Source: an uncultured Bacteroidales bacterium
Lineage (GTDB): Bacteria; Bacteroidota; Bacteroidia; Bacteroidales; UBA932
Assembly: GCA_900318015.1 (NCBI GenBank)
Contig: ONJB01000001.1
Coordinates: 106,272 to 170,271 of the forward strand
Direction: 5' to 3'
DNA: 64,000 nt
Below the pieces are notes generated by a model. It saw only the letters and a list, made by a program, of their open reading frames with translations. It did no database searches and was not told the DNA's origin. Positions 23,913-31,481 of the stretch are shown one piece after another. The position numbers and the translations under genes were made by a program. How positions within the stretch are numbered: the stretch's first letter is position 1; the number at the start of each line of letters is the position of its first letter.

Positions 23913-26096
23913 ATGGAAAAGACCAACCCTTTCTGGTTCACCCTCGAACCGGCACACATAGAAGCGAACCTCGGACAGGTCCTGCTTTACCTCGCGCGCG
24001 CCTACCGAGACGGAGCGTCCAAGGACGCCAAGACCGAGGAGACCGTATCCCTCCTGTTCCGCCTCGCCGACGAGACCGTTCCGGACGGATCGACGAAAGC
24101 ATTCAAGATCCTCGGCGCAGCCGCGCTCGTGTCCTGCGGCCGCCACGACCCCGAACGGACCCTACGGCTCCTTCTCGGCGTCTACGAATGCCTCGCGGCG
24201 GCCGTACCCAAGGCCACCACGCTGCTTCTCGAGCACGCACGGGAAACCATCTGCACGTCTGAGATCATCTCACTCGGGCTCACCTGGGGCGACATCCTCC
24301 AAAACAACATCACCGAACTGACGGCCACCCGCATAGCCACCTGCCTGAAGACATCCCCCGTACGACGAGACGCCTGGTACGAGGGGAAGGGCACGATACA
24401 TGTAGGCGGAGGATCCGTCGACATCCATCCCTGTTCCCGCGAAGAGGCCCTGTCCTCGTCCACGAAGGCGGTGCTCTCCGTTCCTGAAGCTGGCGTACGG
24501 GCCCTGGCCGACAAGAAAGACAAGGACCGAACCGGAGAGGAAGCCATGAAATGGTTCCTTGCGGACCAAATGAACATGCGCCCTTCGAAACGGAGCTCCC
24601 TCCTCCACTACGTCACCGGCGACACGATGCCCGTAAGGTACACCGGCGTCGACCGGAACGGCAACATGACCGTCGTCACCGCCGACCCCAACTACGAGAC
24701 GATCGCCGGGGTGATACGGCTCGACGCGAAGGGAACGCATCTCTACCGTACCGAGGACCTGCGGGACTACATCGACAAGGGGCGGGTGTTCCCGGCCGTC
24801 TTAGACCAGACGGACCGGATGCCGAAATTCTCCTTCAGGGAGACGCTGTTCGACCACATCACCAACTCACTCCATCACGAGGAGCTGAACGCGATCTGCC
24901 GGAGTTCCTCCGGAGACCAGTCCTGCTGGTGGACGGAGAAGGGCTTCATGGCCTTCTGCGCGGGCGTCCGGGGCTACCGTACCGGCGACACGGCGAAGGT
25001 CTACATCTCAGACTGGAACGCCAAGGGCAGCATCCGCTGCGAGGTGGCAGGCCCGTCGTCCTGCCCGTTCACGGAAGGGGACTCGAGACGGCGCATGCTC
25101 GGCGGCTTCGTCCTTGACATCGACGACGAACCGCGGGAAGCCAAGGGGCTCAACGCAAACCTCATAGTCGACCTGAGACCCGTGCAAAGCCTGGGACATC
25201 TCCTACTCGCGGCCAACGAATACAGCGACCTGCTCGTCGAGCGTATCACCTACGCACAGGCGGCGGTCCTTCTCTCCGTTCTCACCGGGGACGGACAAGG
25301 GAAGACCAAGGGCGAACGCGTCCTGAGACATCTCGAAAACCTTCGCCATTTCGCGTCGGGCGAGTACGGTAGCATCATCCCCTGGGACGGGGGAGAAAAG
25401 GGCCCAGACGAAAAGACAGACGCCCTCCTGGCCCTGTTCGGGACGCGCCTAGACGTCGAGGCGGAGGACATAGACACCCAGCAGGCCGTCGGCGGACTCG
25501 TGAAGGCCTCGCTACTGCTCAGGGGGAACGGGCTCCAGCAACCACTCGGGCACGTGAAGAAAGAGATCTGCCGCATCCTCGGCATACAGACCGTCGAGGA
25601 GACCGACGGATCCACCGACTACAACTTCGGCGGCGAATCCGGCACGCAGGAGTTCAAGACCTCGGTCTTCTTCGCCCCCGACAGCGCCCGGGAACGCAAC
25701 CAGATGAAGACGATCCTCAAGGTAGTCTGCGCCTTCCTGAACGCCCCGCTCGGCGGGACGCTGTACCTCGGCGTCGATGACGACGGCTATCCCGTCGGAG
25801 TCTCGAGCGACATAGAATACATGGAAAAGAACGTCAAGGGATGCTACGAAGGCATGGACGGATACCTGCGATATCTCCGTTCCTCCCTTGACAAGGCCTT
25901 TCCCCAGGAGGTCTGGTCCACTCTGACGATAGAGAGCGTCCTGGACGGCCGCGCCGTGGCCGTACGCGTCCCGCCATATCCCGATGCCATCGTATCCCTC
26001 GAGGGAACGGCCTGGTACCGTTTCGGAAGCGAATGTATCAAGATAGACTCACGGTTCCGGAAGAAACTCGAAGAGAGAAAGAGGAAGACGAACTGA
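23913..26096 (+). CDS. Large protein with C-terminal AlbA_2 (Schlafen-type) domain
   Basis: 727 residues. The last ~140 residues match the AlbA_2/Schlafen domain: GESGTQEFKTSVFFAP at about 572-587, then MKTILKVVCAFLNAPLGGTLYLGVDDDGYPVGV and a final WYRFGSECIKI. This fold binds nucleic acid and, in some relatives, cuts RNA. The first ~560 residues are not recognised; they contain helical segments and GRVFPAVLDQTDRMPKF. No ATP-binding loop was found. A long N-terminal region plus AlbA_2 is seen in stress and defence regulators, but no such role is shown here. Confidence 0.65.
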   Translation: MEKTNPFWFTLEPAHIEANLGQVLLYLARAYRDGASKDAKTEETVSLLFRLADETVPDGSTKAFKILGAAALVSCGRHDPERTLRLLLGVYECLAAAVPKATTLLLEHARETICTSEIISLGLTWGDILQNNITELTATRIATCLKTSPVRRDAWYEGKGTIHVGGGSVDIHPCSREEALSSSTKAVLSVPEAGVRALADKKDKDRTGEEAMKWFLADQMNMRPSKRSSLLHYVTGDTMPVRYTGVDRNGNMTVVTADPNYETIAGVIRLDAKGTHLYRTEDLRDYIDKGRVFPAVLDQTDRMPKFSFRETLFDHITNSLHHEELNAICRSSSGDQSCWWTEKGFMAFCAGVRGYRTGDTAKVYISDWNAKGSIRCEVAGPSSCPFTEGDSRRRMLGGFVLDIDDEPREAKGLNANLIVDLRPVQSLGHLLLAANEYSDLLVERITYAQAAVLLSVLTGDGQGKTKGERVLRHLENLRHFASGEYGSIIPWDGGEKGPDEKTDALLALFGTRLDVEAEDIDTQQAVGGLVKASLLLRGNGLQQPLGHVKKEICRILGIQTVEETDGSTDYNFGGESGTQEFKTSVFFAPDSARERNQMKTILKVVCAFLNAPLGGTLYLGVDDDGYPVGVSSDIEYMEKNVKGCYEGMDGYLRYLRSSLDKAFPQEVWSTLTIESVLDGRAVAVRVPPYPDAIVSLEGTAWYRFGSECIKIDSRFRKKLEERKRKTN

Positions 26097-26102
26097 ACAG
26101 GG

Positions 26103-26126
26103 GAGGGGCCGGCTTGCCGGTCCCTC
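26103..26126 (+). terminator. Hairpin after the AlbA_2 gene
   Basis: GAGGG, a wobble pair and CCGG pair with CCGG and CCCTC around a CTTG loop, directly after the stop at 26096. The tail is only moderately T-rich. A second small hairpin (CCCC GAA GGGG, near 26204) precedes an AT-rich stretch before the next ATG. Confidence 0.5.
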
Positions 26127-26263
26127 GCCCTTTCCGGAAGCCATCCATACGCCCACCACCGGCCGCGAAGGCTCCACGGCAGGATGCCATCCGCGCACCC
26201 CCGAAGGGGTAAAATTTCCATAATTTTTCAAAAGAATTTTAACAATCTTAACCCCATACAGAC

Positions 26264-26536
26264 ATGGAACACAACCAGGCAAAGGTCGTAGCCGACCAGA
26301 TGCGCCATACTCCGGGCCCCGGCACGGCGCAGCTCGTCCACACCATCGGATCGCTTACCGACTCCCTGAGCAACCTCAAGGAGCTCTCCGGCGAATCCCG
26401 CCCTCAGCAGCAGGCCATCGACGACCTGCGGCACAGCCTCCGCGACGCCATCGCCCACGCGGCGGCGGCAATCTCCGCATCGCCCGGCGGCAAGTCCCTC
26501 TCCGAGGAACAGCTGGCGGTACTGACGGGACTCTGA
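26264..26536 (+). CDS. Small helical unknown protein
   Basis: 90 residues, almost all helix-forming (QLVHTIGSLTDSLSNLKEL, then QQQAIDDLRHSLRDAIAHAAAAI), likely a helical hairpin or coiled coil. It stands alone between a hairpin-rich gap and a strong terminator. It may be a small DNA- or protein-binding partner, but no family is recognised. Confidence 0.6.
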   Translation: MEHNQAKVVADQMRHTPGPGTAQLVHTIGSLTDSLSNLKELSGESRPQQQAIDDLRHSLRDAIAHAAAAISASPGGKSLSEEQLAVLTGL

Positions 26537-26558
26537 TCCCTCCCGAAGCGCCAAAGAC

Positions 26559-26597
26559 GGCAGGGGTGGACCTCGACGGCCCACCCATGCCTTTTTT
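26559..26597 (+). terminator. Intrinsic terminator
   Basis: GGCA and GGGTGG pair with CCACCC and TGCC around an 11-base loop, followed by six Ts. It ends the plus-strand gene at 26536 and faces the convergent minus-strand gene whose stop is at 26620. Confidence 0.8.
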
Positions 26598-26619
26598 CGT
26601 ATCCTTTTCCGGTATCCCG

Positions 26620-27327
26620 TCAACCGATGGAAGGCCCCTGGTTGACCTTCCTCGCCAGGGCCATCTTCACCTTCTCGACCACGCGGGGCTGCACCATCAT
26701 ACGCACGAACCGTTCGCGTCCGTCGTTGTAGAACCCCGAATGGACGGGCCCCGACATGGACATCACGCTGCCTTTCTTGTACTTGCCCTTAGAGACGGCC
26801 TCCCAGGCCTCGGGAAACTCCGAACGGAGGATATACGCCGTGTTCACGACGTCCTTCTCCCGCCCCGAGGCATCGCGGAACCGCCCCGTGTCCAGCGTGA
26901 CGGTCGCATAGAGATCCGAGAAGGTGGTCGCCAGCACGCTGCCGACCAGTTCGGCCTTGTTGTTGCCCGACGTCCGGAACTGGCGCGTCTGCACCAGGTC
27001 CTCGGCGCGGCACTCGACCCGGTTCACGCGGTCGTCCTCGAAAAGGACGCCGCGCAACTCGAAGACCTTCGGGTCCTTCGGCCTCTCGCGGCAGCTGCGC
27101 TCCAGGTCGAGAATCTTCTGAACGTCGTCCCCGGCGGCCGTGACCCTCACGTTGTGGAACATCAACTCGTAATCTGTCAGCTTCCGGTTCTCACGGGGCG
27201 CGTCCGCCTTCGGCACGGCGGTGCCGAAAAGGAAATCCGCCACCACCAAGGCCGGCGTCCTGTGGACAACCGCGAACCTGTCGGGGCGGACGATGCCGTT
27301 CATCCATACTGAATTGGTCTTTTCCAT
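26620..27327 (-). CDS. Possible double OB-fold DNA-binding protein
   Basis: 235 residues. Two segments resemble SSB-type OB folds: NSVWMNGIVRPDRFAVV at the start, and NKAELVGSVLATTFSDLYATVTLDTG with GSVMSMSGPVHSGF in the second half. The neighbouring upstream gene also has two OB-like segments, so the two may act together on single-stranded DNA. No signal peptide. The fold is inferred from strand pattern, so confidence is moderate. Confidence 0.5.
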   Translation of the reverse strand: MEKTNSVWMNGIVRPDRFAVVHRTPALVVADFLFGTAVPKADAPRENRKLTDYELMFHNVRVTAAGDDVQKILDLERSCRERPKDPKVFELRGVLFEDDRVNRVECRAEDLVQTRQFRTSGNNKAELVGSVLATTFSDLYATVTLDTGRFRDASGREKDVVNTAYILRSEFPEAWEAVSKGKYKKGSVMSMSGPVHSGFYNDGRERFVRMMVQPRVVEKVKMALARKVNQGPSIG

Positions 27328-27352
27328 AACCTATCGTTCATGACATTCAAAA

Positions 27353-27379
27353 GAAGGGGGCCCTTGCGGAGCCCCCTTC
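27353..27379 (-). terminator. Intrinsic terminator of the upstream OB-fold gene
   Basis: GAAGGGGGC and GCCCCCTTC form a perfect 9-bp stem; on the minus strand it is followed by TTTTG. It lies between the two minus-strand OB-like genes, so the second is expressed by read-through or from its own promoter. Confidence 0.7.
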
Positions 27380-27403
27380 GGGGATAAGCCTCTCGGCGCG
27401 AAA

Positions 27404-28309
27404 TCAGAGTTTCGGACCGGCGGCCTTCTTCTTCGGCGTGGCCTTCTTCGGCGCGGGCTTCGCGGCCTTGGCGGCGGCCTGCGCGGGCTTGGCCTCCTTC
27501 TTCTGGGCGGCCTCCTCGGTCTGGGTGACGGCCTGCTTCTTGGAGATCACGGCGATCTTGCTGGCGCGGATGTTATGGTCGTACTTCTTGACCTCCTTGC
27601 CGTCGATGGTCGCGGTATAGGTGTTGTCCTTCTTCTGGCCCTCGAGACGGATGAAGTCGCCGACACCGAGCTCGCCGTTCTTGATGGACTCGAACAGCTT
27701 CTTGGTGTAGATGTCCTTCGCGCTCACGGTCACGTTCATGAAGGTATGGTCCTCCTTGTCGGAGTCCTTGGCGCGGTAGTTCTGCGCGACGCGCAGCTTT
27801 GCGAAGTCGTCCTTGACGTCGATGGAGATGACGTTCACGGCGAGGGTGGCGTGGTTGAGGCGCTCCTTCTCCATGATCTCCTTGCCCTCCTTGTCAAGCT
27901 TCGGGGTCTTGTCCTCGTTCAGGACAGGCCACTCGCCGCGCTTGGCGTCGATGTCGAGGGCGGAGGCCGTCGCGATCACCTGCAGCGGCTGGTAGGTCTT
28001 GTCGGTGTCGCCGAGGGGACGCTCGCGGTTGATCAGGAAACCGTCCAGGGAAACGGCGTGGGCATCGGCCTTCACGCCCTTCTCCTTCGCTTCGGCGAAC
28101 TCCTGGCGGAGCGCCTCCAGCTTCTCCTTCATCTCGGGGGTGACCTCGGTGATCTTCACGTCGTGAAGGTCGCGGGAGTTGTTGTAGCCGACGGTGGCGA
28201 CGGTCATGAAGTAAAGCGGGGTGCCCTTCTGCGTCTCGGCATAGCGAACATCGTTGATGTAACCGTACAGATGCAGGTTGTTGTTGGGGTTGATCTTGTT
28301 CTGTTTCAT
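27404..28309 (-). CDS. SSB-like double OB protein with histone-like tail
   Basis: 301 residues. The start, NLHLYGYINDVRYAETQKGTP, and the second half, HTFMNVTVSAKDIYTKKLF with GDFIRLEGQKKDN, look like two SSB-type OB folds. The last ~50 residues are Ala/Lys/Pro-rich (KKEAKPAQAAAKAAKPAPKK), similar to histone H1 tails, and would bind DNA non-specifically. It is driven by its own promoter and followed by a terminator, consistent with high separate expression of a DNA-coating protein. The role is inferred. Confidence 0.6.
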   Translation of the reverse strand: MKQNKINPNNNLHLYGYINDVRYAETQKGTPLYFMTVATVGYNNSRDLHDVKITEVTPEMKEKLEALRQEFAEAKEKGVKADAHAVSLDGFLINRERPLGDTDKTYQPLQVIATASALDIDAKRGEWPVLNEDKTPKLDKEGKEIMEKERLNHATLAVNVISIDVKDDFAKLRVAQNYRAKDSDKEDHTFMNVTVSAKDIYTKKLFESIKNGELGVGDFIRLEGQKKDNTYTATIDGKEVKKYDHNIRASKIAVISKKQAVTQTEEAAQKKEAKPAQAAAKAAKPAPKKATPKKKAAGPKL

Positions 28310-28355
28310 AGCAGAAATTATTTATGATTTAACGGAAATTCGCTTTATCCTGAGA

Positions 28356-28385
28356 CAAAGATACCTTTTATTTCCGTCCTTCAAA
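28356..28385 (-). promoter_or_regulatory. Promoter of the SSB-like/histone-tail gene
   Basis: On the minus strand TTTG (28382-28385) and TATCTTTG (28356-28363) are 18 bases apart, close to the ideal 19-21. The leader to the ATG at 28309 is about 45 bases. The -33 box adjoins the terminator hairpin at 28386-28417. Confidence 0.7.
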
Positions 28386-28417
28386 ACAGACGGCTCAACC
28401 AAGTTGAGCCGTTCTGT
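28386..28417 (-). terminator. Terminator of the TraO-like/DUF3868-like pair
   Basis: ACAGACGGCTCAAC and GTTGAGCCGTTCTGT pair with one bulge around a three-base loop; TTTTG follows on the minus strand. It separates the envelope pair from the SSB-like gene downstream. Confidence 0.75.
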
Positions 28418-28474
28418 ATAATTTCGGTTCCGCCTGAAGCCAAACCGAATAATTTCAAGTCAACTCCCCAATAA

Positions 28475-29950
28475 TCAAGGGTAATACCTCGCCCAGGGCA
28501 CGCGGTTCATCTTCCACCGAATGAACGGTACCGCTGAGCCGAGCACGGCGTCGAAAGCGGTGCTCCTGGCCCCCAGGTCCTGCAGGAGAGCGATGCACTC
28601 CTCGTAACGCTCCATCCTGAAGAGCCACACGGCGAAGGCGTAAGGGAAACCGGGATCCCCGTCCGCGTTCCTCAGATAGGGCGCGGCGGCCGCACCGCGA
28701 CCGGCTTCCATAAGACCGAATGCGGCGTCGAGATTGAGCGCAGGATCCTCCGGATGCAGGTCCGCCCCTGCGCATACCACCTCCAGCCATTGATCCGTAC
28801 CGAGACCGTAGGACTCCGCCAGATACCAGAAATCATGGGCGGTGAGCACCTCCGGCATCCTGTCATACATCTCCCTGCACCTTGCAGGGTTGTCAAAGCC
28901 AGGACGGACGAAAGACACCTCGTAGGTCGCCTTCCCCAGCAAAGGGAAGCACTCCCTCGTAAGGATGTCCCACACAACGGGCTTCTCGCTCCGGATGGCA
29001 CCCGCCTTCGCGTCGGACTTGCCGTCCCAGGAGAGAATCTCCATCAGGCGCTGGTCGCCGCCATAACGGGTCGCGGAAACCCATTCGCGCACACCCTCCC
29101 AGTCCTCGCCGCCTCCCACGCGGGAGGTCGTCACGGAACGGATCCGGAAGGCTCCCTTCTTTGAAAGGTATGAATAAAGCGAGGCCGCCCGGCCCCGGGA
29201 AATCTTGACGGACTCCCTGGCCACCCCCTCGGGAGGCACGGTGACCACAAGGGCGGAACTCCTGAGCTTCAACAAGCCGTCCGAGGTAAACACCTTCACC
29301 TTCCGGAGGAACTCCTCCAGCAGATAGGCGTCGGTGCCCTCTGACGGGTCGAACTTCGTCGAGGCCGCCCCGGCAAACCTGACGGGCACGGAGAAGGACA
29401 ACTCCCCGAAAGGCTGGGAATCCCTGCGGGGTTCCCTGTCATCCCACGGGAACACGAAATCCGCCGGTTTCTCCGGCTTGAGGAACACGCCCCGCTGGGA
29501 GGTGGACCGAAGGACCAGCCCGTCACGCTTCGACCACTCGCTGACCGCCAGGGTGACCTTCACGGTATCCATCCAGTCCTGAAGGGGAATGACATCAAGG
29601 GTACGGACCCTCACGGGTCGCGACACATCCAGCACGGACATCTCGCCATTGTTGCCGGACGCCTTCTGGCGGAGCGGCTGCGCCGTCTTCCGCCCATAGA
29701 CTGACACCGGCGTGAGCGAGGCAAAACTGTTGCCCTTACGGATGGAAGGAGAGAAAACCATCGCCTTCGTCGGCGCGACGTTCCAGTCCGAAAAGGTCCA
29801 GGTGAGGGCCACGGCGAGCGAGTCGCCCCGCCCCGTCACCTCCACGGCGTCGAGCGACCATCCGAGGGTCTTCGGCGGCGCGGCCCAGGAGGGACGCGGC
29901 AGGAGAAGCGACGCCCCGGCCAAAAGCGCAAAGATGACTGTCCGCCTCAT
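28475..29950 (-). CDS. DUF3868-like periplasmic protein
   Basis: 491 residues from the ATG at 29950, which overlaps the previous stop as TGATG. The signal peptide ends near RPSWA. The N-terminal half is beta-rich (DAVEVTGRGDSLAVALTWTF). A middle part with ESVKISRGRAASLYSYLSK resembles the OmpA-like end of DUF3868 proteins. The last ~120 residues look like helical TPR-type repeats (YLAESYGLGTDQWLEVV). DUF3868 proteins accompany barrel proteins at Bacteroidales surface-fibre loci. The gene order and overlap copy the DUF3575/OmpA-like pair at 7828-10436, although no fimbrillin follows. Confidence 0.6.
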   Translation of the reverse strand: MRRTVIFALLAGASLLLPRPSWAAPPKTLGWSLDAVEVTGRGDSLAVALTWTFSDWNVAPTKAMVFSPSIRKGNSFASLTPVSVYGRKTAQPLRQKASGNNGEMSVLDVSRPVRVRTLDVIPLQDWMDTVKVTLAVSEWSKRDGLVLRSTSQRGVFLKPEKPADFVFPWDDREPRRDSQPFGELSFSVPVRFAGAASTKFDPSEGTDAYLLEEFLRKVKVFTSDGLLKLRSSALVVTVPPEGVARESVKISRGRAASLYSYLSKKGAFRIRSVTTSRVGGGEDWEGVREWVSATRYGGDQRLMEILSWDGKSDAKAGAIRSEKPVVWDILTRECFPLLGKATYEVSFVRPGFDNPARCREMYDRMPEVLTAHDFWYLAESYGLGTDQWLEVVCAGADLHPEDPALNLDAAFGLMEAGRGAAAAPYLRNADGDPGFPYAFAVWLFRMERYEECIALLQDLGARSTAFDAVLGSAVPFIRWKMNRVPWARYYP

Positions 29951-30588
29951 CACAGATAGACCTTGAACCCAGCCGCCCCGGAGAGGACGAACCACTTGTC
30001 CTTGCCGCCAAGGCCGGAGAAGATGCGCGCCCTCGGGCAGACGGAGGCGTACAGGGAGACGTTACGGAAAGGGAAGACCTCCAGCTGCATCTCGGGCATG
30101 AGGCCGAGCAGGAAGCCAACCTGCGAATAATGCTTGTTCGCCCCCTTGTCCTTGTAGAACTCGGACATCTCCGGAGCGTACTTCGCACCGACAAGCAGGT
30201 GTCCGCCGGCGGAGAGGATGACCGCACGGCTCCTGGGGGCGAGCAGCCTAAACATATAGCCGATGTTCGCGCAGACGTCCGTCGCGTAGAAGTTGTGGAC
30301 GATCTCCGGCGCCACGACCTCGCCGTTGGTCACGACCGCCTCCTCGGTGTAGGTATGTCCGTTCGAGAATACATCAAGGCCGAGGGTGGTGCGTCCCATG
30401 TAGTCGTAGTTGCACCAGGCGGCGCCGCCGCCGGCGACGCGGAACCCGCCGTCGAAGGCGAAGTTCACATAACCGTCGATGGACGGCCGGCCACTGGTCT
30501 GGCGCTGACACATGCCGGGGACGGAAAGGAAGGCGGAGAGGAGCAAACACGCAAGAGAGGCGGCGCTCCGGAAATGGAGGTTTCTCAT
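29950..30588 (-). CDS. TraO-like outer-membrane beta-barrel protein
   Basis: 212 residues with a signal peptide ending VPGMCQ. Strands and turns (GFRVAGGGAAWCNYDY, ATDVCANIGYMFRLLAPRSRAVILSAGGHLLVGAKY) and the closing FKVYL follow the pattern of conjugal transfer protein TraO (and the related DUF3575 barrels). It is co-transcribed with the DUF3868-like gene by a one-base overlap. No other tra genes are visible in the window, so a conjugation role is uncertain; an anchor for a surface structure is equally possible. Confidence 0.6.
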   Translation of the reverse strand: MRNLHFRSAASLACLLLSAFLSVPGMCQRQTSGRPSIDGYVNFAFDGGFRVAGGGAAWCNYDYMGRTTLGLDVFSNGHTYTEEAVVTNGEVVAPEIVHNFYATDVCANIGYMFRLLAPRSRAVILSAGGHLLVGAKYAPEMSEFYKDKGANKHYSQVGFLLGLMPEMQLEVFPFRNVSLYASVCPRARIFSGLGGKDKWFVLSGAAGFKVYL

Positions 30589-30674
30589 ACTGCAAAAGGG
30601 CTTCTTTCATGACGGGAGGGCCCAGCTCCCCCCGGCTTCGACAGGCCGGGACGCGGTCATATCCTATTATGTCG

Positions 30675-30682
30675 CAAAAATA
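30675..30682 (-). promoter_or_regulatory. Probable -7 box for the TraO-like operon
   Basis: The minus strand reads TATTTTTG, fitting TAnnTTTG. A partial -33 (CTTG, 30701-30704) lies 18 bases upstream. The leader of about 90 bases contains a GC-rich inverted repeat (CCCGGC/GCCGGG near 30640-30655). Confidence 0.5.
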
Positions 30683-30709
30683 AAGAAAATTTCAATGAAT
30701 CAAGAAAAA

Positions 30710-30741
30710 TTTGCGATTTTTCGGAACAATTTATAACTTTA
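30710..30741 (+). promoter_or_regulatory. Promoter giving a nearly leaderless transcript
   Basis: TTTG at 30710-30713 and TAACTTTA at 30734-30741 (one mismatch) are 20 bases apart. The ATG follows after only three bases (30745), so transcription would start at or very near the start codon. Confidence 0.6.
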
Positions 30742-30744
30742 TAC

Positions 30745-31461
30745 ATGGACACTCAAGCAACAGAAAACGCCGTCGGAAAGGCGCTGGCGGCACTCGGGAC
30801 GGACACCCTCGCGGCCAACCGGCTCGCACTTTCGGTGACGCGCAGCATCACCTACGACAAGAACCTCGCGGGGATGGACCCCTCCGAGGTCGAGGCGGCC
30901 GTCCTCTCGGCCGGGAAGACCACCGAGCACCACGTCATCCTCGACGCGATCCGCGAGTTCCGCAGACGGACCCGCGAGAAGGCCGACACCATCGCCCCCG
31001 CCCCCGCCAAGGCCTCCAACGACCCGGCGAACAAGGGCTTCTTCCTCCAGTGCTGGCACGCCTTCCTCCGGGACGGCAACCTGGGAGGCGTCAGGATCCT
31101 CACCGTCCGCTTCCTGGCCAAGTGGCTCGTCGACAACATGCGCTGGGTGGAGCCCGACGAACTGGACTGGTGCGCACGGTACGCCGTACGAGAGAACGAG
31201 GACGCGCCCGCCTCCGAAAAAGAGGACAGGACGAAGACCTGTTACGATGAGACGCTCGTCCTCCTGGTGATGAACAAGTTCGCCAGATCCATGGAAAAGA
31301 ACCCCGAAAAGACATCCCAGCTCATCGACGGATGGGAGAGGGAATACGCCGAGTACACGACCAAGCAGTTCGGCCACGCTCCCGACTGGTCGCCCACCGG
31401 ATACACCAGGACCCCCTCCACGAGCGCCTTCGGCGCGGTAAAGCAAGGGGGGAGAGCATAA
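30745..31461 (+). CDS. Unknown protein beside a helicase
   Basis: 238 residues, soluble, mostly helical, with an Ala/Pro-rich linker around residues 90-97. The segment ILTVRFLAKWLVDNMRWVEPDELDW is probably a buried helix pair. No catalytic motif is seen. It precedes the helicase gene by 20 bases and shares its promoter, so a DNA-related partner role is possible. Confidence 0.6.
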   Translation: MDTQATENAVGKALAALGTDTLAANRLALSVTRSITYDKNLAGMDPSEVEAAVLSAGKTTEHHVILDAIREFRRRTREKADTIAPAPAKASNDPANKGFFLQCWHAFLRDGNLGGVRILTVRFLAKWLVDNMRWVEPDELDWCARYAVRENEDAPASEKEDRTKTCYDETLVLLVMNKFARSMEKNPEKTSQLIDGWEREYAEYTTKQFGHAPDWSPTGYTRTPSTSAFGAVKQGGRA

Positions 31462-31481
31462 CAGAGAAAAACGAAAGAGAC

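Noticed and set aside
22065-26096. Methyltransferase plus AlbA_2 gene as a restriction-modification pair
   Set aside because: The second gene has its own promoter box and no nuclease motif of a restriction enzyme; the pairing looks accidental.
28475-30588. Conjugation (tra) operon, suggested by the TraO-like gene
   Set aside because: No TraG, TraJ, TraM, TraN, relaxase or coupling protein gene is seen in the window, so a transfer operon is not supported here.
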